64,000 bases of DNA from Pseudomonas sp. ANT_J12 (GCF_008370045.1 NZ_VOBN01000017.1:62001-126000), one strand, 5' to 3'. Counted from the first letter of the stretch, positions 15,827-24,953 are shown. The notes: generated from the sequence alone by a model not told the origin. Translations and numbers: made by a program.

Positions 15827-17272
15827 ATGCAATTGATTTGGCTGCGCAGCGACTTGCGACTACACGACAACACCGCCCTCTCGGCCGCCGCAGCCCGCGG
15901 CCCGAGTGTGGCGGTGTACCTGCTGAGCCCGGAGCAGTGGCGCGCGCATGACGACGCATCGTGCAAAGTGGATTTCTGGCTGCGTAACCTGGCCGAACTG
16001 CGCGATGCCCTGGGCAAGCTCAATATTCCCCTGCTGATCCGCAGCGCGCCGCACTGGGACGACGCGCCCAAGGTGCTGCTCCATTTGTGTCGGGAGTTAA
16101 AGGTTGACGCAGTGCACGTCAACGAGGAATACGGCATCAACGAAACCCGCCGTGATCAGGCTGTGGGCCAGGCTCTGAAGGCCGAGGGCATCGACTTTTT
16201 CAGTTACCTCGATCAACTGCTGTTCACGCCAGGCACGGTGCTGACCAAGACCGGCACGTATTTCCAGGTGTTCAGCCAGTTCCGCAAAGTCTGCTACGAC
16301 CGCTTGCGCCACTCATTCCCCAAACTTGTGAGCGCCCCCGGCATTCAGGCGGCGTTGAGCATCGACAGCGATCAGGTCCCTTCCTGCATCGAAGGGTTCC
16401 CAACACCCGCCGAGCGCTTGATCAAGCTCTGGCCCGCCGGTGAAGCCGAAGCCCGACGTCGCCTCGACACCTTCGCCGATGCACAAATCGACTACTACAA
16501 GAGCGAACGCGATTTCCCGGCCAAGCCCGGCACCAGTCAACTTTCGGCCTATCTCGCCGCCGGGGTGATTTCCCCCCGCCAATGCCTGCACACCGCCCTG
16601 CAAAGCAATCAGGGCGAATTCGAAAGCGGCAAGGTCGGCGCGGTCACCTGGATCAACGAACTGCTGTGGCGCGAATTCTATAAACACATCCTCGTGGGCT
16701 ACCCACGGGTCTCGCGTCACCGCGCCTTCCGCCCGGAAACCGAAGCCCTGGCCTGGCGCGATGCCCCGGATGAACTGGCCGCGTGGAAAGAAGCCCGCAC
16801 CGGCCTGCCGATCATCGACGCGGCCATGCGCCAACTGCTGGAAACCGGCTGGATGCACAATCGCCTGCGCATGGTGGTGGCGATGTTCCTGACCAAGAAC
16901 CTGCTGATCGACTGGCGTGAGGGCGAGCGCTTTTTCATGCAGCACCTGATCGACGGCGATCTGGCGGCGAACAACGGCGGCTGGCAGTGGAGCTCGTCCA
17001 CTGGCACCGATTCGGCGCCCTACTTCCGCATCTTCAACCCCCTGAGCCAATCGGAAAAATTCGATGCCGAAGGCGTGTTCATCAAGCACTGGCTGCCGGA
17101 ACTGGCCGGGCTGAATAAAAAAGAAGTGCACAACCCGGCCAACGTTGGCGGTTTGTTTGGCGTCGCCGATTATCCATCGCCCATCGTCAACCTGAGTACT
17201 TCACGCCAACGCGCACTGACAGCGTTCAAGAACCTGCCGTCGCGGCAGGCGGCTGGAGGTGGCTATGAGTGA
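15827..17272 (+). CDS. phrB: Deoxyribodipyrimidine photolyase
   Basis: The 481-residue enzyme uses blue light and FADH- to split cyclobutane pyrimidine dimers. The N-terminal antenna domain starts LIWLRSDLRLHDN. The FAD/DNA-binding half shows SQLSAYLAAGVISPRQ, WINELLWREFYKHIL and TGLPIIDAAMRQLLETGWMH, all standard for class I CPD photolyases. ATG 15827 fits the family start; another ATG at 15806, immediately after the litR stop, would add seven residues. It overlaps the next gene by eight bases. Confidence 0.96.
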   Translation: MQLIWLRSDLRLHDNTALSAAAARGPSVAVYLLSPEQWRAHDDASCKVDFWLRNLAELRDALGKLNIPLLIRSAPHWDDAPKVLLHLCRELKVDAVHVNEEYGINETRRDQAVGQALKAEGIDFFSYLDQLLFTPGTVLTKTGTYFQVFSQFRKVCYDRLRHSFPKLVSAPGIQAALSIDSDQVPSCIEGFPTPAERLIKLWPAGEAEARRRLDTFADAQIDYYKSERDFPAKPGTSQLSAYLAAGVISPRQCLHTALQSNQGEFESGKVGAVTWINELLWREFYKHILVGYPRVSRHRAFRPETEALAWRDAPDELAAWKEARTGLPIIDAAMRQLLETGWMHNRLRMVVAMFLTKNLLIDWREGERFFMQHLIDGDLAANNGGWQWSSSTGTDSAPYFRIFNPLSQSEKFDAEGVFIKHWLPELAGLNKKEVHNPANVGGLFGVADYPSPIVNLSTSRQRALTAFKNLPSRQAAGGGYE

Positions 17273-17687
17273 ATTCTTGCAGCGCTTTGCCCGGCAATTT
17301 GCGGACCTGGACAAGGACAACCTGCAACGCCTCAATCAGCTCTACACCCACGACGTGCAATTCACCGATCCGCTGCACGAAGTGCAGGGCCTGGTGCAAC
17401 TGCGCAGTTACTTTGAAGAGCTCTACGCCAATGTCAGCGAACTGCATTTCGACTTTCACGGCTTCGACCAGATCAGCGAAGGCGAAGGTTACTTGCGCTG
17501 GGTCATGAGCTACCGCCATCCGCGCCTGGCCGGTGGCCGAGTGATTCGGGTCGATGGCTGCTCGCATCTGCTGTGGCGCGACAAGGTTTATCGCCATCGG
17601 GATTATTTCGATGCCGGGGCACTGCTTTATGAACATTTACCCGTATTGGGCCGGGCGATTGCCTGGCTGAAAAGGAGAATGGGATGA
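17265..17687 (+). CDS. NTF2-like (SnoaL-type) small protein
   Basis: This 140-residue protein shows the nuclear transport factor 2-like cone fold signature: an N-terminal helix, LYTHDVQFTDPLHEVQG near residues 26-42 and strand pairs ending in DYFDAGALLYE. Such folds are often small ligand-binding or isomerase proteins. The role here is unknown, but it always travels with the SDR/FAD/DUF1365/Cfa set. GGAGGT lies just before ATG 17265, inside the end of phrB. Confidence 0.8.
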   Translation: MSEFLQRFARQFADLDKDNLQRLNQLYTHDVQFTDPLHEVQGLVQLRSYFEELYANVSELHFDFHGFDQISEGEGYLRWVMSYRHPRLAGGRVIRVDGCSHLLWRDKVYRHRDYFDAGALLYEHLPVLGRAIAWLKRRMG

Positions 17688-18466
17688 GCTTTACAACTCC
17701 ACGTCGATACTGGTTAACGGGAGCCAGCAGCGGTATTGGTGCCGCGCTGGCCGAAGAAATATTGAAAACCGGGGCGCACCTGGCGGTCAGTTCGCGCTCG
17801 CTGGTGCCACTGAAAATCCTGTCCCAGCGTTATCCAGGGCAAGTGCTGGTGGTCGCCGGGGACCTGACCAACAGCCAGACCGTGCGCGAAATCGGCGAAC
17901 GGATCGCCGAGGACTGGGGCTCGCTGGACACGGTGATCCTCAACGCCGGCACCTGCGAATACGTGGATGCCAAGCAATTCGATGCGTCGATTGTCGAGCA
18001 TGTGGTGCGCACCAATCTGCTCGCCAGCAGCTATTGCATCGAAGCCGCCTTGCCGTTGCTGCGCAAGGGCACCGCGCCGCATCTGGTGGGCGTTGCCAGT
18101 TCGGTGACCTACCTGCCCTTGCCACGGGCCGAAGCCTATGGCGCCTCGAAGGCCGGGTTGCGTTATCTGTTCGAATCCTTGCGCATCGACCTGGCACCAG
18201 AAGGTATTGAAGTCACCGTGGTCAGCCCAGGGTTTGTCGACACGCCGCTGACCGAGAAGAACGACTTTCCGATGCCGCTCAGCTGGCCTGTGGATAAAGC
18301 GGCGCGGCATATCTTCGCCAAGCTCAAGAATCGGCCACTGGAAATTGCCTTCCCGGCGTTGTTCATGGCGGCCCTGTGGCCCCTGTCGAAAATGCCGGCG
18401 CGGGTGAAACTGGCGATCGGCAAGCGCATGGTACGCAGCAACCCGCCGATCAAGGATCAGCCGTGA
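17684..18466 (+). CDS. Short-chain dehydrogenase/reductase
   Basis: The 260-residue classical SDR has the cofactor motif TGASSGIG (12-19), NAG (87-89), a catalytic Ser near 139-140 and YGASK (Tyr152, Lys156). The C-terminus has a hydrophobic patch that could contact the membrane. Substrate unknown; the operon context suggests a lipid-linked substrate. Overlaps its neighbours by four bases on each side. Confidence 0.85.
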   Translation: MSFTTPRRYWLTGASSGIGAALAEEILKTGAHLAVSSRSLVPLKILSQRYPGQVLVVAGDLTNSQTVREIGERIAEDWGSLDTVILNAGTCEYVDAKQFDASIVEHVVRTNLLASSYCIEAALPLLRKGTAPHLVGVASSVTYLPLPRAEAYGASKAGLRYLFESLRIDLAPEGIEVTVVSPGFVDTPLTEKNDFPMPLSWPVDKAARHIFAKLKNRPLEIAFPALFMAALWPLSKMPARVKLAIGKRMVRSNPPIKDQP

Positions 18467-19710
18467 ACATCGCCATTATCGGCAGCGGTATCTCGGGCCT
18501 GACCAGCGCCTACCTGCTCAATCGCAGCCACGAGATCACCCTGTTCGAAGCCGGCGACTGGATCGGTGGGCATACCCACACGATCGAGGTGACCGTCGAC
18601 GGCCAGCGTTACGCCGTGGACACCGGGTTCATTGTGTTCAACGACTGGACCTACCCAAACTTCATCCGCCTGCTGGGGCAACTCGGCGTGGGGTTCAAAC
18701 CCACCGAGATGAGTTTCTCGGTCACCGACCCGGATTCGGGTCTTGAGTACAACGGCAATAACTTCAACAGCCTGTTCGCTCAGCGGCGCAACCTGCTGTC
18801 GCCGGGGTTCTGGGGCATGTTGCGCGACATCCTGCGCTTCAACAAAGAGGCCCTGCGCGATCTCGACGAACACCGGATCGCCGCCGACACCACCCTCGAT
18901 CAGTACTTGAAGGCCGGCGGCTACGGCGAGCGCTTTATCCTGCATTACATCGTGCCGATGGGCGCGGCGATCTGGTCGATGTCCATGGCCGACATGCTCG
19001 GTTTCCCGTTGCAGTTCTTTGTGCGGTTCTTCAAGCACCACGGTTTGTTGTCCGTCGGCAATCGTCCGCAATGGTGCGTGATCGAGGGGGGTTCCAGCGC
19101 CTACATCGCGCCGCTGACCGCCTCCTTTAAAGACAAAATTCGCCTCAACTGCCCAGTGACCCGCGTCGAACGCGAGGCCGACGGTGTGGTTATCCACAGC
19201 CCCGCCGGCAGCGAGCGCTTCGACAAAGTGGTGTTCGCCTGCCACAGCGATCAGGCGTTGCAACTGCTGGCCGAGCCGAGCGCTGCCGAACAGTCGATCC
19301 TCGGCGCCCTGCCCTACGCCGACAACGAAATCGTGCTGCACACCGATACACACCTGCTGCCCAAGCAAAAGCTCGCCTGGGCCAGTTGGAATTACCGGCT
19401 CGGGGCCGCCGGGCACACGCGAGCCACCGTCACCTATGACATGAACATCCTGCAAGGGATCCAGAGCGACACCACGTTCTGCGTCAGCCTCAACCAGAGC
19501 GCCGGCATCAGCCCGTTCAAGGTGCTCGCCAAATACACCTATGCCCACCCGCAATTCAGCCTCAAGGCCGTGGCCGCGCAAGGACGCTGGGAAGAGTTGA
19601 ACGGCGCGCAGCACACGTATTATTGCGGCGCCTACTGGGCCAACGGCTTTCACGAAGACGGGGTGGTCAGTGCCTTGCGCGTGGCCCGATCGTTGGGTGA
19701 AACCTTGTGA
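18463..19710 (+). CDS. FAD-dependent amine oxidase-like protein (COG2907 type)
   Basis: The 415-residue flavoprotein starts with GSGISGL (7-13), followed by the acidic residue and GGHTHT block (FEAGDWIGGHTHT) typical of the phytoene desaturase/amine oxidase superfamily. Proteins of this kind next to DUF1365 and Cfa have been implicated in unusual fatty-acid formation in photo-oxidative stress regulons of other proteobacteria. It starts at GTG 18463, overlapping the SDR stop as GTGA. Confidence 0.82.
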   Translation: MNIAIIGSGISGLTSAYLLNRSHEITLFEAGDWIGGHTHTIEVTVDGQRYAVDTGFIVFNDWTYPNFIRLLGQLGVGFKPTEMSFSVTDPDSGLEYNGNNFNSLFAQRRNLLSPGFWGMLRDILRFNKEALRDLDEHRIAADTTLDQYLKAGGYGERFILHYIVPMGAAIWSMSMADMLGFPLQFFVRFFKHHGLLSVGNRPQWCVIEGGSSAYIAPLTASFKDKIRLNCPVTRVEREADGVVIHSPAGSERFDKVVFACHSDQALQLLAEPSAAEQSILGALPYADNEIVLHTDTHLLPKQKLAWASWNYRLGAAGHTRATVTYDMNILQGIQSDTTFCVSLNQSAGISPFKVLAKYTYAHPQFSLKAVAAQGRWEELNGAQHTYYCGAYWANGFHEDGVVSALRVARSLGETL

Positions 19711-20522
19711 ACAGCGCCCTCTACAGCGGCTGGATCGCCCATCGGCGGTTTGCTCCAAGAGCCCATCAATTCCGCTATCGGATCGGCCTGCTGTACCTGG
19801 ACCTCGACGAACAGGAGGCCGTGCTCGGTTTGTCGCCGTTGTCGGGCGATAGCCGCTTCGCGCCTTTTTCGTTCCGCGAAAGCGACTACCTGAAAGCCTT
19901 CACCGGCACCGGCCAGCGTTTGATCGACGCGGTACGCCAGCAGGTCGGCCAGGTGCTCGGCCATGAGCCCCAAGGCGCGATCTGCCTGCTGACCCAGCCC
20001 CGCAGTTGGGGCCTGGCGTTCAACCCGGTGAGTTTTTTCTATTGCCACGAAGCCGATGGCCAACTGGCGGCGATTCTCTGCGAAGTCACCAACACCCCGT
20101 GGCGCGAGCGTTATCACTACGTGCTGCCGGCCCGAGCCGTCGAAGGGCTACAGAGTCAGCATCAGCATTTCGCCGTGGCCAAGGCGTTTCATGTCTCGCC
20201 GTTTCTGCCGCGGGATCTGGAATACCGCATGAGCTTCAGCCCTGCCGCGCAAAAGCTCGGCGTGCACATGGCGGACTGGCAAGGCGAACTGAAACTGTTC
20301 GACGCCACGCTCAACCTGCAACGTGAATCGCTGGACCGCTACAGCCTGCACCGTTACTTGCGGCGCTTTCCGTGGATGACCGCGAAAACCTGCCTGGCGA
20401 TCTATTGGCAGGCCGTGCGCCTGTTGCTCAAACGTACACCGATTTTTGCTCATCAGGCTGCCGATGGCAGCGTCCAGACCGCCATCGATATCCCACAGGA
20501 TCGCCGCCATGAAATCCTCTAG
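19707..20522 (+). CDS. DUF1365 domain protein
   Basis: The 271-residue protein carries the DUF1365 landmarks RSWGLAFNPVSFFYC (near 99-113), a C-terminal half with KAFHVSPFLPRDLEYRMSF and a final helix HRYLRRFPWMTAKT. Function is unproven. It sits between the FAD oxidase and the Cfa-like enzyme in every such operon I recall, so it is probably a partner in the same lipid pathway. Start GTG 19707 overlaps the upstream stop. Confidence 0.85.
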   Translation: MNSALYSGWIAHRRFAPRAHQFRYRIGLLYLDLDEQEAVLGLSPLSGDSRFAPFSFRESDYLKAFTGTGQRLIDAVRQQVGQVLGHEPQGAICLLTQPRSWGLAFNPVSFFYCHEADGQLAAILCEVTNTPWRERYHYVLPARAVEGLQSQHQHFAVAKAFHVSPFLPRDLEYRMSFSPAAQKLGVHMADWQGELKLFDATLNLQRESLDRYSLHRYLRRFPWMTAKTCLAIYWQAVRLLLKRTPIFAHQAADGSVQTAIDIPQDRRHEIL

Positions 20523-21780
20523 CGTTACGGCCAAAGCCAACCTGCTCAGCACCAACGGCTGGTCCGGCTCGCTGCTGCGTCGCGGTGTCCTGCGGCAACT
20601 GGCGCACCTTAAGCACGGGCAATTGGTGGTGATCGAGGACGGCGAACGGCACGTCTTCGGCACGCCCGGCGGCCATCTGCTGGGCGAGATTCATGTCCTG
20701 GATGCGGCGGTCTGGGGGCTGGTGGCGAGCAACGGTTCGATTGGTGCCGGTGAAGCGTTCATCCACGGTTACTGGACCTCGCCGGACCTGACGGCGGTGG
20801 TCCGGGTGTTCGTCAGCAATCTTGAGGTGCTGGATGCACTGGAAGGTGGCCTGGCCAAACTCGGCCGACCTTTCGTGCAGGGCCTGCACTGGCTCAATCG
20901 CAATACGCGCAAGGGTTCGCAGAAAAATATCGCGGCGCATTACGACCTGGGCAACGACCTGTTCGAACAGTTTCTCGACCCGACGATGATGTATTCGGCG
21001 GCGCAATTCCTCAGCCCCGATGACACCCTGGAACAGGCGCAGTTAAACAAGCTCGAACGGATTTGTCAGAAACTCGACCTCAAGCCGAGCGATCACTTGC
21101 TGGAAATCGGCACCGGTTGGGGCAGCATGGCGCTCTACGCCGCGCAGCATTACGGCTGCAAAGTCACCACCACCACACTGTCAAAAGAACAGTACGCCTT
21201 CACCGCACAACGGATCGAAGCCCTGGGTTTGCAAGACCAGGTCACTTTGCTGCTGTCGGATTACCGCGACCTCACCGGTCAGTACGACAAACTGGTTTCC
21301 ATCGAGATGATCGAAGCCGTCGGCCATCGCTTCCTGCCGACCTATTTCAAGCAATGCGCGCACCTGCTCAAGAGCAACGGCTTGATGCTGTTGCAGGCGA
21401 TCACCATCCGCGAGCAGCGCTACGAACAGGCCAGGAACAGCGTCGACTTTATCCAGCGCTACATCTTCCCCGGCGGTGCGTTGCCCTGCGTGCAGAAGAT
21501 GCTGGAGATCGTCAGTCGCGATACCGACATGAACCTGCTGCACATGGAGGACTTCGGCCTGCACTACGCCCGGACCCTGCGCCTGTGGCATGAGAATTTT
21601 CGCCACGCCCACGGCCGCTTGAGCGAATTGGGCTACGACGATGCGTTCCTGCGGTTATGGGAGTTTTACCTGTGCTACTGCGAGGGCGGCTTCCTGGAGC
21701 GCACCATCGGCACCGCACAATTGCTGCTGGCCAAACCGGCTGCGATGCCGGCGCCCCTGCTCGGCCGATTCGATGCTTGA
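20509..21780 (+). CDS. cfa: Cyclopropane-fatty-acyl-phospholipid synthase-like methyltransferase
   Basis: The 423-residue protein fits the Cfa family: a lipid-binding N-terminal part, then a SAM-dependent methyltransferase core with LLEIGTGWGSMALYAA near 198-213 and the block FIQRYIFPGGALPC near 334-347. It transfers a methyl or methylene group from SAM to unsaturated acyl chains. In this operon the product may be a cyclopropane or another methylated chain. It overlaps DUF1365 by 14 bases, the longest overlap in the operon. Confidence 0.88.
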   Translation: MKSSSVTAKANLLSTNGWSGSLLRRGVLRQLAHLKHGQLVVIEDGERHVFGTPGGHLLGEIHVLDAAVWGLVASNGSIGAGEAFIHGYWTSPDLTAVVRVFVSNLEVLDALEGGLAKLGRPFVQGLHWLNRNTRKGSQKNIAAHYDLGNDLFEQFLDPTMMYSAAQFLSPDDTLEQAQLNKLERICQKLDLKPSDHLLEIGTGWGSMALYAAQHYGCKVTTTTLSKEQYAFTAQRIEALGLQDQVTLLLSDYRDLTGQYDKLVSIEMIEAVGHRFLPTYFKQCAHLLKSNGLMLLQAITIREQRYEQARNSVDFIQRYIFPGGALPCVQKMLEIVSRDTDMNLLHMEDFGLHYARTLRLWHENFRHAHGRLSELGYDDAFLRLWEFYLCYCEGGFLERTIGTAQLLLAKPAAMPAPLLGRFDA

Positions 21781-22276
21781 ACGTCTGGCCAATGCCGCGC
21801 TGTTTCAACTCGGCTGGTTCGCCTGCGTGGTGGGCGGCAACAGTCTGTGGCTGTTGGTGGCATTGGCGGTACTGGTGATTCATCTGCTGTGGATAAGTCG
21901 TTGGGGCGATGAAGGCCGATTGATCCTCAGCGTGGTGTTATTGGGCACCACGGTAGACAGTTCATTGCGCTGGCTGGGCGTGTTCGATTTCACCGACGTC
22001 GCACCATTGATTCCGCTGTGGCTGATGCTGTTGTGGGCGCTGCTGGCGACCACCTTGCGCCACTGCCTGCTGTGGAGCGCCAATCCGTGGTGGCTGGCCA
22101 GCGTGTTGGGCGCGGTCGGCGGACCGTTGTCGTATTACGCGGGCAGCCAACTGGCGGGGGTGCAGTTTCCCTACGGCCAACTGCCCACGCTGCTGGGCAT
22201 CGGACTGCTCTGGGCGCTGCTGTTTCCGACGCTGCACTTCATGGCCCAGCGGCTGGCGGCGGAAGACCGCGACTGA
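21773..22276 (+). CDS. DUF2878 integral membrane protein
   Basis: The 167-residue protein has about five hydrophobic segments and matches DUF2878 in size and in the block LLGTTVDSSLRWLGVF near 57-72. It is the last gene of the tightly overlapping run, overlapping the cfa end by eight bases. It may anchor or supply the lipid-modifying enzymes. No direct function is known. Confidence 0.8.
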   Translation: MLERLANAALFQLGWFACVVGGNSLWLLVALAVLVIHLLWISRWGDEGRLILSVVLLGTTVDSSLRWLGVFDFTDVAPLIPLWLMLLWALLATTLRHCLLWSANPWWLASVLGAVGGPLSYYAGSQLAGVQFPYGQLPTLLGIGLLWALLFPTLHFMAQRLAAEDRD

Positions 22277-22329
22277 GCGTCCGTCAGGCCTTTCACACAG
22301 CGACGGCCCACTGCCTTACACTGCGCCCC

Positions 22330-22635
22330 ATGAAAACCATCCCCCACACGCAAATCGCCGAACCGGCGGTCACTTGCTCGACGTGCTCGGCCTGCTGCTG
22401 CCAGCTCGAAGTCATGCTGATCACCGAAACCGGCGTGCCCGAACGTTTTATCGATACCGATGACTGGGGCGGGGAAGTCATGTTGCGTCTGGATGACGGC
22501 TGGTGCGCGGCGCTGGATCGCAACACGATGATGTGCACCATCTACGAAAAACGCCCGCTGATTTGTCGCGAGTTCGAGACGGGGTCGCCGGAGTGCATGG
22601 AAGAGCGGCAGGGGATTGTGTCGGTTTACCGGTAA
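22330..22635 (+). CDS. YkgJ-family cysteine cluster protein
   Basis: The 101-residue protein contains the cluster CSTCSACCCQ near 17-26 and C-terminal cysteines in CAALDRNTMMC, PLICREF and PEC. This is the pattern of the YkgJ zinc/iron chelate-binding family. It starts 53 bases after the DUF2878 gene and may be the distal end of the same transcript or separate. Function unknown. Confidence 0.82.
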   Translation: MKTIPHTQIAEPAVTCSTCSACCCQLEVMLITETGVPERFIDTDDWGGEVMLRLDDGWCAALDRNTMMCTIYEKRPLICREFETGSPECMEERQGIVSVYR

Positions 22636-22653
22636 AACTGCATCGACTGAAAT

Positions 22654-22763
22654 TACGCCTTCGCGGGCAAGCCTCGCTCCTACAGGTTCGTGTCATACGC
22701 AATATCGCGAACGACGCAAAACCTGTAGGAGCGAGCGGGCGGCGATCCGACTTGCCCGCGAAG
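22654..22763. repeat. REP palindromic pair, family A, with an expanded arm
   Basis: The left arm is GCCTTCGCGGGCAAGCCTCG followed by CTCCTACAGG. The right arm starts CCTGTAGGAGCGAG, then carries about 15 extra bases (CGGGCGGCGATCCGA) before CTTGCCCGCGAAG. The expansion is closely related to the one at 2436-2542. Confidence 0.85.
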
Positions 22764-22772
22764 CTTTTGACC

Positions 22773-23291
22773 TTACAACGGCATCGTGTAGTGCAGCGAG
22801 TAGCTTTCCACACCGTCGTTGTTGCTGTTCAGACCGGCATTGGAATAGTGCGTCGCCCGAATCCCGACTTCATGTCCGCCGGCAAAGCGCAGGCCGAAGC
22901 CGAAACGGTCTTCGAATTGAAAGGCCTGGCCAATGTTGTTGTCTTCCAGCCGGGTATTGGAGAACAACGCGACACCGATCCCCGCCTCCACATACGGCTT
23001 GACGGTTTGCCCGGCAAACTCGTAGACAAATACAGGCGCGAAGGAAACGCTGCTGGTGCTGGAGGTCTTGTCGCCGTCCCAATAGGTATAAGCGCCACTC
23101 CAGTAACCAGTCACTCGACCGACGTCACTTTGCAGCCAGCTCTTGTCCCAGTCCAATTGCATGCCCAACCGGTAGGTCATGGTCGAATCGCTGGTCTGAC
23201 CGACCCCGAACTCCACGCCCGCCGCCTGTGCGGTCAAACTTTGCCCCATCAACGCGGCCGCAATCGCGGCCAAACAGAATAGTCGCTTCAT
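22773..23291 (-). CDS. pagL: Lipid A 3-O-deacylase PagL
   Basis: This 172-residue outer-membrane beta-barrel enzyme removes the 3-O acyl chain from lipid A. A signal peptide ends around residue 23 (AQA). The catalytic triad fits the known His-Ser-Glu spacing: His148, Ser150, Glu162. The C-terminal strand is aromatic-alternating as expected for barrel assembly. ATG 23291 gives the best signal peptide. It is convergent with the light operon and upstream of murI in the reverse direction. Confidence 0.9.
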   Translation of the reverse strand: MKRLFCLAAIAAALMGQSLTAQAAGVEFGVGQTSDSTMTYRLGMQLDWDKSWLQSDVGRVTGYWSGAYTYWDGDKTSSTSSVSFAPVFVYEFAGQTVKPYVEAGIGVALFSNTRLEDNNIGQAFQFEDRFGFGLRFAGGHEVGIRATHYSNAGLNSNNDGVESYSLHYTMPL

Positions 23292-23413
23292 TAGAAACAT
23301 CCTTTTCCGAACGATTTCGTATGGTTTCTTTTTTGTTGCTCACAGACAGAGCTATAGAAGTCGACGCTTAATCAGAAGTTCACCCCAATTACTCGCATGC
23401 CCCGGCTTTTTTT

Positions 23414-24205
23414 CTAGTCCTTGAAGCTTTGCACAATGCCAGCCGAATTCCACAATACCGGCAGGATATTTCTGAAATGTTCCGGATCGGCACTCGTCCA
23501 GAATTGCGCGGCGCGAACGGGTCCCTCAGCGAGCAATTCGCGCTCGGCCAACAGACGTTGCAGTTGCCGCGCCACCGCGGCGCCCGTGTCGATCAGGCTG
23601 ATAGTCTCTGGGATCATCTGCCTAAGCATCGGCTTTAGAAAGGGGTAATGCGTGCAGCCTAGGATTATCGTGTCGGCGCCTGCCGCCAGCAGCGGTTCGA
23701 CGTAGCCCTGGAGCAGTTGGCGCAGGGTCGCGCTGTGCAAATCGCCGCTTTCAATCAGCTCCACCAGCCCGGGACAAGGCTGGGTGATCACCCGCACATC
23801 CGTGGCAAAGCGGTCGAGCAACGCCGCAAACTTGGCACTCTGCAAGGTGCCGGTGGTGGCGAGGACGCCGACCACGCCACTGCGGGTGGCCGCGGCGGCG
23901 GGTTTAACCGCCGGCTCCATACCGACAATGGGCCAATCGGGATAATCGCGACGCAGATTGGCCACGCCAGCGACGGTGGCCGTGTTGCAAGCCAGCACCA
24001 ACGCCTTGGCGCCCTGCTGCTGGAAAAAACCGGCGATGGCGCTGCAGCGTTGCTGGATGAATTCCGGGGTTTTCTCGCCGTAGGGGATATTCCCGCAATC
24101 GGCGACGTACAGCAGCGACTCGTTGGGCAGCAAACGCTGGATCTCGGCCAGCACCGAAAGCCCACCGACGCCGGAGTCGAACACGCCAATCGGCGCTTCA
24201 CGCAT
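23414..24205 (-). CDS. murI: Glutamate racemase
   Basis: The 263-residue enzyme supplies D-glutamate for peptidoglycan. Catalytic cysteines are Cys73 (ACNTATVAG) and Cys184 (GCTHYPF), with FDSGVGG at 9-15. ATG 24205 overlaps the end of moeB by eight bases, so it is translationally coupled in the hemA-prfA-prmC-moeB-murI run. Confidence 0.95.
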   Translation of the reverse strand: MREAPIGVFDSGVGGLSVLAEIQRLLPNESLLYVADCGNIPYGEKTPEFIQQRCSAIAGFFQQQGAKALVLACNTATVAGVANLRRDYPDWPIVGMEPAVKPAAAATRSGVVGVLATTGTLQSAKFAALLDRFATDVRVITQPCPGLVELIESGDLHSATLRQLLQGYVEPLLAAGADTIILGCTHYPFLKPMLRQMIPETISLIDTGAAVARQLQRLLAERELLAEGPVRAAQFWTSADPEHFRNILPVLWNSAGIVQSFKD

Positions 24206-24953
24206 GGGCCGTACCACAGACGCTGCAACCCGGATCACGCTTGACCCGCAACTCGCGAAAGCGCGTGCCCAAGGCGTCGATCAACAACAAGCGCCCTACC
24301 AGCGGCTCGCCGAAACCGGCCAGCAACTTCAGGGCTTCGAGGGCTTGCAAGCTACCGACCAGGCCCACCAGCGGGCCGATCACCCCGGCTTCGCTGCACG
24401 TCAATTCGGCTTCGCTGCCGTGCCCGTATAAACAGTGGTAGCACGGACTTTCAGCACGTCGCGGATCAAACACCGACAACTGCCCTTCCAGGCGAATTGC
24501 CGCGCCGCTGACCAAGGGTTTGCGCGCAGCCACACACGCAGCGTTGACCGCCTCGCGGGTGGAGAAATTGTCGGAACAGTCCAGCACCAGATCCACTGCA
24601 GCAACCGCTGCGGCCAGGGAATCTTCATCCAGCGCCGCACGATGGGCGACCAGATGAATCTCGGGATTGATTGCGCTCAATCGGCGAATCGCCGAATCGA
24701 CCTTGCTCACGCCGACGCTGTCGGTGTCGTGAATGATCTGGCGTTGCAGGTTGGTCAGGTCGACCGTGTCGAAGTCCGCCAGATGCAACTCACCGACACC
24801 GGCCGCCGCCAGGTACAACGCCACCGGCGAGCCAAGGCCGCCGAGGCCGACGATCAGCACACGGCTTTGTTTCAGCCGTAATTGGCCGTCGATGTCGACG
24901 TGTTGCAACAAAATCTGTCGGCTGTAGCGCAACAACTCCTGATCATTCAGCAC
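24198..24953 (-). CDS. moeB: Molybdopterin-synthase adenylyltransferase MoeB
   Basis: The 251-residue E1-like enzyme adenylates the C-terminus of a ubiquitin-fold sulfur carrier such as MoaD. The nucleotide-binding loop is GLGGLGSP near residue 37-44, with R/N/Q residues in NLQRQIIH. Zinc cysteines occur as CYHC and CSVC. It overlaps prmC by seven bases. A ThiF-like role cannot be excluded from sequence alone. Confidence 0.88.
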   Translation of the reverse strand: MLNDQELLRYSRQILLQHVDIDGQLRLKQSRVLIVGLGGLGSPVALYLAAAGVGELHLADFDTVDLTNLQRQIIHDTDSVGVSKVDSAIRRLSAINPEIHLVAHRAALDEDSLAAAVAAVDLVLDCSDNFSTREAVNAACVAARKPLVSGAAIRLEGQLSVFDPRRAESPCYHCLYGHGSEAELTCSEAGVIGPLVGLVGSLQALEALKLLAGFGEPLVGRLLLIDALGTRFRELRVKRDPGCSVCGTAHA

